Below the pieces are notes generated by a model. It ran no database searches, was not told where the DNA came from, and was given only the letters and a program-made list of their open reading frames with translations. A DNA stretch of 64,000 nt, from positions 1-64,000 of the forward strand of contig CAWGAE010000013.1 in assembly GCA_963820395.1 (NCBI GenBank), read 5' to 3'. How positions within the stretch are numbered: the stretch's first letter is position 1; every line of letters starts with the position of its first letter. Both the position numbers and the translations under genes were made by a program. This stretch comes from DATFVJ01 sp963820395 (lineage in GTDB: Bacteria > Actinomycetota > Actinomycetes > Streptosporangiales > Streptosporangiaceae). Below, piece by piece: positions 56,691 to 64,000 of the stretch.

Positions 56691-57569
56691 ATGCAAAGGG
56701 GCATGAAGGAAACGATCCCTGGAACCTTGATCGTCGCCGCCGCGCCGATCGGATGCGCCGGCGACGCCTCTGCGCGGCTGGCGGCGGCGCTCGCCGGTGC
56801 TGCGGTGATAGCGGCCGAGGACACCCGCAGGATCCGCAGGCTCGCCGCTGATCTTGATGTACGGCTGACAGCCCAGGTCGTATCGTGCTATGAGGCGGTC
56901 GAGCAGCGGCGTGCGGAGAGCCTTCTTGCCGACCTGAAGGCGGGCAGCGATGTTCTCCTGGTAACCGACGCCGGCGTGCCTGGTATCAGCGATCCCGGCT
57001 ACCGCCTGGTCAAGGCGGCTACCGCGGCGGGAATCCGGGTCACCGCCCTGCCCGGGCCTTCCGCCGTGACCGCGGCGCTCGCGGTGGCTGGCCTGCCGAG
57101 TGATCGCTTCTGCTTCGAGGGCTTTCCACCCCGGCGAACGGGTGACCGGGCGCGCCGCTTCGCCGAACTCGCGACTGAGCCGCGCACACTGGTGTTCTTC
57201 GAGTCGCCGCGGCGGCTGAGCGTAACCCTGGGCGAGCTGGCAGAGGCATTCCGCCCGGGACGGCCCGCGGTGGTGTGCCGTGAGCTCACCAAGACCCACG
57301 AGGAGATCCGCCGCGGCACCCTCAGCGAGCTCGCGGACTGGGCGGCGGACGGTGTGCGGGGCGAGGTAACGCTGGTCGTCGCCGGCAACGCGGGCGAGCA
57401 TCGGCGCGGCGAGGACGCCGGCCGCGCCGCCGCCGAGGTGGCCCGGCTCCAGGCGGCCGGCCTGACGACGAAGGAAGCGATCGCCGCGGTCGCCGCTGAT
57501 TTGGGGCTGCCGAAACGGACGGTCTATGACGCGGTAATCGCGAACAGGCTCCGTGGCCGCCCCACCTAG
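56691..57569 (+). CDS. rsmI: 16S rRNA 2'-O-methyltransferase (C1402)
   Basis: 292 aa, tetrapyrrole-methylase-fold enzyme. TLIVAAAPIGCAGDASARL (usually ATPIGN), IAAEDTRRIRRLAADLDV, CYEAVEQRRAE, LLVTDAGVPGISDPGYRLV, ALPGPSAVTAALAVAGLPSD, FEGFPPRRTGDRARR, FFESPRRL, CRELTKTHEEIRRG. The Asn of PIGN is Cys here. Start ATG 56691 or 56703. Divergent from pmt as in mycobacteria. Confidence 0.93.
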   Translation: MQRGMKETIPGTLIVAAAPIGCAGDASARLAAALAGAAVIAAEDTRRIRRLAADLDVRLTAQVVSCYEAVEQRRAESLLADLKAGSDVLLVTDAGVPGISDPGYRLVKAATAAGIRVTALPGPSAVTAALAVAGLPSDRFCFEGFPPRRTGDRARRFAELATEPRTLVFFESPRRLSVTLGELAEAFRPGRPAVVCRELTKTHEEIRRGTLSELADWAADGVRGEVTLVVAGNAGEHRRGEDAGRAAAEVARLQAAGLTTKEAIAAVAADLGLPKRTVYDAVIANRLRGRPT

Positions 57570-57634
57570 GCTCGCGGGTTCTGGCCGGGCCGCGCAGATG
57601 ACCGGGAAGGTGAGCTGCTCGCCGCGCGACAAGC

Positions 57635-59249
57635 TCAGGGCGGTCGTGGCTGGGCGGCGTCGGGTGCGACATCGCCCGGGCCCTCACCGGCTGCCGCGCC
57701 ACCGGGGCCCGCCGTGGCTGGCTGGGCTGGCGTACCGGCGGGCGCCGGCGCCGGGGCGGGGGCTTCAGGCTGCCGCGCCGCTGCCGCGGCGCGGCGTTCG
57801 CGCCGCGCCAGCAGCCGGTTCCCGATGGGGTTGCCGTCGCCGAACACCATCGCGGTGGCCAGGCAGGCGAACGGGACCGCGGGCAGCAGGTACCTGTAGT
57901 CGAATTCGGCGGTGGCGGCCGGCATCACGATCATGGCGACAGCGACGGTCCAGGGCAGCAGGATCTCGCCGCCGAGCTGCCGCCAGGAGATCACCATCCC
58001 GCCCAGGCCGATCGCGAGCAGCAGGCCGAGGATCGTCCCAGGCAGGAACACATACTTCTGGTACACGCGCATGACACCCGCGTATGGCGCGACCACATGG
58101 GTGAACTCGCTGCCGCCCGCGTAGCGGGTAAGAGCGAAGTGCGCGCCGAAGCCATGGCCAGTCGCGGGCTTGCGGGCGGGGCCGTTGCTCGCGCTCGCGA
58201 ACACGTACTCGCCGTAGGTGATCGGATCAGGGAACACCTTGCGCTTCCAGGCGAACGAGCGCCAGCTGTCGTCCCAGACGACCCGGGCATAATCAAGCGG
58301 CTGCGCCTCGATCGCCCGCGTCGCGAATCCCTTGGCCAGCAGGTTGGTCAGGGGCGAGAACTCAGGTGGCGAGAAGCGGCGGAGCGGTGCGTCCGCGCTC
58401 CAGATGTATTCCTGGGACAGCATGCGCTGGCTCGGCGGCGTCGACGTGCACAGGGCTGTCTCATCGGGTGGCAGGTCGAGCTTGCCGCAGTCCGCGAAGG
58501 CCATCACCCGGGAATACAGGAAGATCCCGGTGCTCTGGGTCATCGCGTACTGGTGGTACCACGCGTGGAACCACAGCACATAACCGCCGACAGGTACCGC
58601 GCAGGCGATGACGCAGGCCGTGACGGCGCGCAAGCCGACGCGCCGGATCAGCAGGTAGACGACGAGGATGGCGAGTAGCGGCAGCCCGACTGACCGGGTG
58701 ATCCCGGCCAGCCCGAGGAGCAGGCCAGCCGTCGCCGTCCGCGCGGTGCCAGGCTTTGGCTGCCACATCACTATCGTGATGGCCGCCGTGAGCAGGAAAG
58801 CGAAAGGTGTGTCCGCCATCAGCAGGTGCTCAAGCTGGATCTGGTAGGCGTCGTAGAGTGCCGGCACCGCCGCCAGCGTCGCTATCCACGGCCGGACTCT
58901 TGAAGCGGTGCACGAGCAACGCATAGATCATGACGCCAATCGCGAGGCCCATCAGGTGCTGTGAGACCGTCACGACCGCGAAGCTGTGCAGTGACGCCAG
59001 CACGCGCAGGTAGATCGAGTAGCCCGATGGTCGCGTCGGGTCGGGCCTGAGCGCGCCGACCGCAAACACCAGGTACTGGTAGGAGTCGTTGAACCACAGC
59101 ACCCAGCGGAAGCCGAGCATCGTAATGGCCCGCAGAATGATCGCCGGCACAAGGACCGCCACGAACAACCAGTGCCGGGCGAGGAGGGCTGCGATGGGCC
59201 GCCTTGATGCCGGGGACAGCGCGACTTCTCCCCCCGGCAAGACCTTCAC
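57635..59249 (-). CDS. GT-C type membrane transferase (frameshift)
   Basis: About 538 aa when one extra base near 58898 is removed. N-terminal part: ILRAITMLGFRWVLWFNDSY, ALRPDPTRPSGYSIYLRVLA; break after ALLVHRFK; resumes VRPWIATLAAVPALYDAYQI, EHLLMADTPFAFLL, AGITRSVGLPLLAILVVYLL, ATAEFDYRYLLPAVPFACLA. C-terminal tail Pro/Ala-rich. GTG 59249 with AGGAGG eight bases upstream. Tandem paralogue of the next gene, separated by 34 bp on the same strand. Sugar donor and acceptor unknown. Confidence 0.8.
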
Positions 59250-59283
59250 ACCCGTGTCCTCCTACCTACCAGTGCCCGTCTGC

Positions 59284-60939
59284 CTAGCCGTCGGATCTCG
59301 TCAGTTCGCGATCAGTACGAATGTTAACCGCCGCAGAGATTCCGTAGCATCCCGGCGTCCGGCCGACGTGGCAGCCAGCAGCCACAACGAAACGCCTGAC
59401 AGCGAGTGCGGCCGCCAAGCACCCGTACGGCACCACAGGAAGGATATAACGGTAGTCGAAATCCACCGTCAAAGGAGGAATGACCAGCAATGCGACAGCC
59501 GCCGACCAGCACAGCCATGCCACCGGGCGGCCTGTCCAGCGCTCTTCGCTCCCGCCGGGCGCTTGCCCATGCCTGGCGGCGCCGGCTGCGGGGCGCCCGG
59601 ACCGGCGCCGGACGACGAACTGGGCGATCGCGGCCGCTGGCGGGATGACCAGGATGAGTGCCACCAGAGGGCCGCGCAGGTAGATGTAGCGCTGGTACGA
59701 GCGCATGAAAGTTGCGTATGGTGCCACGACGACCGTCGCCGCGTGGCCGCCCGCATAGGCGCGCGCGACGGTCGCCGCGCTGCGCCCGTCCGGCTCGGGC
59801 CAGGTCGGGAGCCATGTCTTGGTTCCCGCAAACGTATACAGGCTGGCGGTATACCCGGTCGGATAGGAGGTGCGATCCCAGGTGAAGGCGTGCCCGATGC
59901 TGGCCGCCACGGTACCCGCGTAGCCACCCGGCTGTGCGGCGATTGCCCGGAGCGCGAAGCGCATGGCGAGATCGTTTTCCTTGGCGCTGAACACCTGACC
60001 GTGCCGCCAGTGGAACGGCGACGTGAGCTGCCAGACCTGGGCCGACGAGGCGGCCCGCTGCGGCGGCGGCAGCCGTGGGCATAGCCACGCCTGCGCCGGT
60101 GGCGGCCTGATGACGTCGCACTCGGCGAAGGCCGCGGCCCTGCCCCAAAGATAGATCCCCCCGGTGGAGTCCAGCGCGAACTGGCCGTATATGGCGTGGT
60201 ACCACAGGACGCAACCCGCGAGCGGTGCGCCTGCGGCGGCGCATGCCGCCGTGATGGCGCGCCAGCCCACCCGGCAGATGATGAGATAGCCGACTGCGAT
60301 CGCGATCAGCGGGATACCGACTGGCCGGGTGAGCGCGGCCAGCACGAGCAGGGCCGCCGCCCCGGCCGCCCGCCAGGCGCTCATTCGCCGCCTGCGGGAC
60401 GCCGGAGGCCAGCACAGCACGGTCACGCCGGCGATGGCCAGGAAGGTGAACAGCGTGTCGGCAAGGAGCATCTGTTCCAGCTGTATCTGGAACGCGTCGA
60501 ACAGAACCGGGACCATTGCGACAGTCGCGCCCCACCCGGGGAGCCCGAACCTGCGCAGCAGCGCGTAGCCAACCGCAGCGGTGGCCAGGCCGAGCAAATG
60601 CTGTAGCGACGTGACAAGCACGAGGCTGTGCAGCGGCTTGACCAGCCAGAGCAGGACGGGGTACCCGATCGGCCGCATCGGGTCCGGCCGCAGCCGCAGC
60701 GCGATCGCGACGTAGTCGAATGAGTCGTTGAACCAGAAAGCCCAGCGGTAACCAAGCTCGGTCGCGAGCCGCAGCGCGGCGCCCGCGGCGAGCGCGATGG
60801 CGAAGACGCGATGCCGGAAGACAACGCCGCGCGCGGCCGCGCCGACACGCGCGATCGGACGCGCAGCGGGCACCGGCTGATCCTCGGTGGCGCAGTCTCT
60901 CGGGCGCCTACGTAGCAACGCTCGTGGCCTCCCTTCCAT
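59284..60939 (-). CDS. GT-C type membrane transferase
   Basis: 551 aa from the ATG at 60939; the longer open frame upstream is not coding-like. Matches its neighbour in order: LGYRWAFWFNDSFDYVAIAL, LRPDPMRPIGYPVLLW, VPVLFDAFQIQLEQMLLADT, AALTRPVGIPLIAIAVGYLI, LTVDFDYRYILPVVPYGCLA. About ten TM helices. The Asp in NDS and RPDP region suits the GT-C catalytic loop. First gene of a probable two-gene operon. Confidence 0.83.
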   Translation of the reverse strand: MEGRPRALLRRRPRDCATEDQPVPAARPIARVGAAARGVVFRHRVFAIALAAGAALRLATELGYRWAFWFNDSFDYVAIALRLRPDPMRPIGYPVLLWLVKPLHSLVLVTSLQHLLGLATAAVGYALLRRFGLPGWGATVAMVPVLFDAFQIQLEQMLLADTLFTFLAIAGVTVLCWPPASRRRRMSAWRAAGAAALLVLAALTRPVGIPLIAIAVGYLIICRVGWRAITAACAAAGAPLAGCVLWYHAIYGQFALDSTGGIYLWGRAAAFAECDVIRPPPAQAWLCPRLPPPQRAASSAQVWQLTSPFHWRHGQVFSAKENDLAMRFALRAIAAQPGGYAGTVAASIGHAFTWDRTSYPTGYTASLYTFAGTKTWLPTWPEPDGRSAATVARAYAGGHAATVVVAPYATFMRSYQRYIYLRGPLVALILVIPPAAAIAQFVVRRRSGRPAAGAARHGQAPGGSEERWTGRPVAWLCWSAAVALLVIPPLTVDFDYRYILPVVPYGCLAAALAVRRFVVAAGCHVGRTPGCYGISAAVNIRTDRELTRSDG

Positions 60940-60957
60940 CCCGCCGCACCCCTGCGG

Positions 60958-61000
60958 TTGATACTGTGCGGTCGTCGCGATTGATACTGTGCGCTCGTCG
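60958..61000. promoter_or_regulatory. 20-bp direct repeat in a divergent promoter region
   Basis: TTGATACTGTGCGGTCGTCG (60958-60977) and TTGATACTGTGCGCTCGTCG (60981-61000) differ at one base, period 23 bp. They lie 19 bp upstream of the GT-C start and about 205 bp before the divergent GT2 gene. Paired binding sites on one DNA face (about two turns) are possible. Confidence 0.55.
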
Positions 61001-61205
61001 GCGCCCTCGCCGAGCCGAAGCGACCTCGGGCGCCACATAGCCTGGTCCTTAAGTTCGCGCGAGCGTCCGGTCGCGTTGGCTACCCGTGGGACACCCAGCC
61101 GACGGCAGCCGATGGGGGACAGGCCGGGCAGTTGCGGCAACATGCATAACGGTAGCGACCTCCCGGTGGTGCCGGGGGTGCCACCGGAGCGCTGGAGGAG
61201 ACGAC

Positions 61206-62618
61206 GTGGAACTGACCGTGCTGATGCCATGCCTCAATGAGGCGGAGACGGTTGCCACCTGCGTGCGCAAGGCCGCCGGCTTCCTTCGCGAGCACGGCAT
61301 CGACGGTGAGATCGTCGTGGCGGACAACGGCAGTACGGACGGCAGCCAGCAACTCGCGGAGCAGGCGGGTGCCCGGGTTGTCCCAGTCTGCGAGAAGGGC
61401 TACGGCAATGCGCTGATGGGCGGCATCGTCGCAGCGCAAGGCCGGTACGTCATCATGGGCGATGCGGACGACAGCTACGACTTCACCGCCCTCATGCCGT
61501 TCGTCGTCGCGCTTCGCGGTGGCGCCGACCTCGTCATGGGTAACCGGTTCGAGGGCGGGATCGCCCCTGGTGCCATGCGACCGCTGCACCGGTATCTGGG
61601 CAATCCGCTACTGAGCTTCATCGGGCGGTTGTTTTTCCGGGTCAAGATCGGTGACTTCCACTGCGGCCTGCGCGGCTTCCGCAGGGACAGCATGCTCGCG
61701 CTCGGCTTGCAGGCGACGGGCATGGAGTTCGCGAGCGAGATGGTCGTCAAGGCCACACTGGCCAGGCTGAGCGTCGTCGAGGTGCCGACCACGCTGGCAC
61801 CCGACGGCCGCAGTCGCCCCCCGCACCTGCGCAGCTGGCGCGATGGGTGGCGGCACCTTCGTTTCCTGCTGCTGTTCAGCCCGCGCTGGTTGTTCCTGAT
61901 CCCCGGGATCGCGCTGCTCGCTCTTGGCCTGCTGATCGGTATCGCGGTCGTGCCCGGGCCGCTCACGGTCGGGACCGTTTCCTTTGACGTGGACACCCTG
62001 GTCGGGGCGTCCGCGATGGTGATCATCGGTTTCCAGGCCGTGCAGTTCGCGCTGTTCACGAAGATCTATGCGAGCGCCGAAGGCTTCCTGCCGCAGGACC
62101 GGTGGGCTACGCGGGTGCTACGGGTCTGGAGCCTCGAGCGAGGCTTGGTGGCGGGCGTGCTGCTCGGGGTGGCGGGCCTGGTCGGCGCGGTGGTCTCGAT
62201 CTCGGAGTGGAAGGTCGCGAGCTTCGGCCCGCTGAACCCCACCCACTCGCTTCGTCTCATGGTGCCGTCCGCGACCGCGCTCGTCGTCAGCTGCCAGGTC
62301 ATCTTCGGCACGTTCTTCATGAGCATTCTGGGTATCCGGCGCACCAGGCATCCGGCGGCCGAGGCCCTTGCCGATGACGAGAACCGGGCGGCGGGAGCGA
62401 CGCCCGCGAAGGGCGCATCGCCGCTCAAGGGCGGGGCGCGGTCCGCAAAGAGCCCCGTGGCGGAGGCCACGCAGCAGGCCGGTCGCGAGCCCCAGGCGGG
62501 GCCGCGGCCGCCGCAGGCGCCGCGCCGGGCGGCACAGCAGCCTGGGAAGCATCCGGCGGACCTGTGGCCTCGGCAGGGGCCAGGAGAGTCGGTCGAGGCC
62601 GGGTCGCAGCCGGGCTGA
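61206..62618 (+). CDS. GT2 polyprenyl-phosphate glycosyltransferase with TM helices
   Basis: 470 aa from the GTG at 61206, with GGAGGAG upstream. GT-A domain: LTVLMPCLNEAETVATCVRK, IVVADNGSTDGSQQLAEQAG, GYGNALMGGI, YVIMGDADDSYDF (DxD), GNRFEGGIAPGAM, IGDFHCGLRGFRRDS. Then four TM helices and a basic Ala/Pro tail. Resembles DPM1/undecaprenyl-phosphate sugar synthases, which would supply lipid-linked sugars to the GT-C and Pmt enzymes nearby. Confidence 0.88.
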   Translation: MELTVLMPCLNEAETVATCVRKAAGFLREHGIDGEIVVADNGSTDGSQQLAEQAGARVVPVCEKGYGNALMGGIVAAQGRYVIMGDADDSYDFTALMPFVVALRGGADLVMGNRFEGGIAPGAMRPLHRYLGNPLLSFIGRLFFRVKIGDFHCGLRGFRRDSMLALGLQATGMEFASEMVVKATLARLSVVEVPTTLAPDGRSRPPHLRSWRDGWRHLRFLLLFSPRWLFLIPGIALLALGLLIGIAVVPGPLTVGTVSFDVDTLVGASAMVIIGFQAVQFALFTKIYASAEGFLPQDRWATRVLRVWSLERGLVAGVLLGVAGLVGAVVSISEWKVASFGPLNPTHSLRLMVPSATALVVSCQVIFGTFFMSILGIRRTRHPAAEALADDENRAAGATPAKGASPLKGGARSAKSPVAEATQQAGREPQAGPRPPQAPRRAAQQPGKHPADLWPRQGPGESVEAGSQPG

Positions 62619-62636
62619 AGGCCGCATCGCCACGGC

Positions 62637-62686
62637 AAGCCCGGCTGACAGCCGGATGCGGAAGCCCGGCTGACAGCCGGATGCGG
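62637..62686. terminator. two tandem 25-bp hairpin repeats between convergent genes
   Basis: The 25-bp unit (62637-62661 and 62662-62686) is exactly duplicated; each contains CCGGCT-gac-AGCCGG. It lies 19 bp past the GT2 stop and 8 bp before the convergent gene's stop, so it is a duplicated bidirectional terminator. Confidence 0.65.
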
Positions 62687-62693
62687 CGAGTGG

Positions 62694-64000
62694 TCAGGGC
62701 GCCTTGCGCACCTGGCTTGCGCGACGGCGCCTCGCCTGCTTGCCGCCCTGCTCATAGAGCCGGAGCGTCATGTCATTGATTGGCCACACCCGGACCAGCC
62801 GGAACCGGGGCGCGCTGATGACGCCCGGGTCCGGCTGGTTGCGGCTGACCTCCACAAGCCAGACTCGTTGGAACCGCCGTAGCCGCCGCTCGAGTACTTG
62901 TCGCGGAACCTCCGTACCGCTCAGGTTCCCTGCCGCCACCGCGGATTCCTTCAGCCCGATATCGCGCAGCCACGTGAACCCGTACGGGTAGACGGCGCCG
63001 AGGTCACGGAACCCGGGTCTGAGGTAGACCACCGCGTCGCCGGACCTCGCCTGTGCCCGCAACAACTGTGCCGCCGCCCTGATGTTGTCTCCATGACCCG
63101 ACGGCCGGCGGATTGCCTGCTGCATGGGCAGCGTAAGCAGCGCGAGCATGGTCACGGCGGCAATCCGCCAGAAACGGCCGAGTACGGTGAGCCCGGCGCC
63201 CGCCAGCAGCGCGAGGGCGGGCAGGCAGAACACGACATAGCGATCTATGTAGATGGGCTTGATCTCGGATACCAGGATCAGCGCGGCGGGCGGGAGGAAC
63301 AGCCAGGTCGCACTGAGCCAGAGCAGGCCCTGCCGGGCGGATCGCCGGTGGCTGCGCGAGCGTTCCGGGTGAACGGCCCCACGCAGCCGGCCGCCAGCGT
63401 TGCAGGCCGCGCCCGCCAGGCCAAGCGCCGAGATGAGTACGAACGACGCCTCCGAGCCTGTCAGGGTGGAAAGGAGAGCCAGCACATCCGCGACCGTGGG
63501 TCTCCTTAGCCATGCGAGCTGATGCCGCTCGTGCCAGGCGAGCAATGCGACAGGCACGATCGCGGCCAGGGCCAAGGTGGCCGCGATCGCCCAGCCGCGT
63601 GCGGTCCCGGTTGCCCAGCCGCGTGCGGTTGGGGTTGCCCGGCCACGTGCCGCGCCGGAACACGAGCCGGCTGCCGTGACCGCAGCCGGGTCGCGGTCCG
63701 GCTCGCCGCCGCGGGACCCATGCTTGCGTGCCGTCGCGAGCCATATGGCGTGTGCGGGAACGATCAGCAAGCCGAACATGTTCAGGAGGCCGAGCGCGAC
63801 AAGCGCCAGGCCGTATCCGACCGCCCAGCGTCGGCCAGGTTCGTCGATGGCCCGGATCAGCAGATAGCTCGCCAGGACCGCGACGGCGGTCACCACCGCG
63901 TATGAGCGCGCCTCCTGGCCGAACCTGCTGGTCATCGGAAGCGTCGCGAAGACGAGTCCGGCGAGCAGGCCAGTCTGCGGTGACCCGAGCCGCCGGCCGG
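62694..64000 (-). CDS. GT-C type membrane glycosyltransferase, partial at window edge
   Basis: The frame is open to the right edge, at least 434 codons. Starts within LLAGLVFATLPMTSRFGQEA, then RSYAVVTAVAVLASYLLIRA, IKPIYIDRYVVFCLPALALL, and a soluble C-terminal region (AVVYLRPGFRDLGAVYPYGF). Clear paralogue of the GT39-like gene at 48.7 kb (SQIHPLYDLRYVVFCLPA). The N-terminal catalytic loop lies outside the window. Confidence 0.82.
   Translation of the reverse strand, partial: GRRLGSPQTGLLAGLVFATLPMTSRFGQEARSYAVVTAVAVLASYLLIRAIDEPGRRWAVGYGLALVALGLLNMFGLLIVPAHAIWLATARKHGSRGGEPDRDPAAVTAAGSCSGAARGRATPTARGWATGTARGWAIAATLALAAIVPVALLAWHERHQLAWLRRPTVADVLALLSTLTGSEASFVLISALGLAGAACNAGGRLRGAVHPERSRSHRRSARQGLLWLSATWLFLPPAALILVSEIKPIYIDRYVVFCLPALALLAGAGLTVLGRFWRIAAVTMLALLTLPMQQAIRRPSGHGDNIRAAAQLLRAQARSGDAVVYLRPGFRDLGAVYPYGFTWLRDIGLKESAVAAGNLSGTEVPRQVLERRLRRFQRVWLVEVSRNQPDPGVISAPRFRLVRVWPINDMTLRLYEQGGKQARRRRASQVRKAP

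Overview
The window is high-GC actinobacterial DNA. A run of conserved genes (an XPB-type helicase-associated protein, a CspB-like cold-shock protein, an Rv0876c-like MFS protein, DUF3027, DUF2530, MarR, serC, citA, and further on the pmt/rsmI pair) has the same gene content as the Rv0862c-Rv0889c and Rv1002c-Rv1003 regions of Mycobacterium. The codon use, GTG/TTG starts, DtxR-type regulator and glycan genes fit a filamentous or soil actinomycete, perhaps Streptosporangiales. That placement is inference; no rRNA or species marker is present.

Layout. 0-19 kb is mostly housekeeping: helicase-associated protein, TetR, cold-shock protein, a secreted G1 (glutamic) peptidase on an AT-richer island, two MFS transporters, MarR, 2'-5' RNA ligase-type phosphodiesterase, serC, citrate synthase, pdxH, a DtxR/IdeR-type repressor, and a PAS-GAF-SpoIIE-HATPase signalling protein. 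19-30 kb holds a DinG/XPD-type helicase, thiolase, ACT protein, long acyl-CoA dehydrogenase (beta-oxidation functions), an OmpR-type two-component system and a methyltransferase. 30-37 kb holds argS, plsX, a lysine 2,3-aminomutase-like radical SAM enzyme and a FAH-family hydrolase, separated by repeat-rich spacers. 37-42 kb is accessory: a DUF4157 (HELTH) remnant, a complete insertion sequence with inverted repeats, an AT-richer LysM-like double-repeat gene and a crotonase remnant. 42-64 kb is dominated by cell-surface glycan and envelope functions: asnB, a GT2-TagF-like fusion, four GT-C type membrane transferases, a Pmt protein mannosyltransferase, an LCP ligase, a polyprenyl-phosphate GT2, plus an ECF sigma factor of SigR/SigH type and a broken trypsin-like protease.

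A striking cross-cutting feature is the number of reading-frame breaks in otherwise well-conserved genes: the DUF3027 N-terminus, SpoIIE protein, DinG C-terminus, response regulator (twice), GT2-TagF fusion and a GT-C protein all show apparent one-base shifts, and the protease has an 8-bp tandem duplication at its active-site serine motif. Single-base shifts lie mainly in short GC runs and may be consensus errors, so these genes are annotated across the break. The window is also rich in tandem repeats (hexamer (GTCGCC)n, 15-mers inside coding regions, degenerate intergenic arrays) and in long perfect palindromes between genes.
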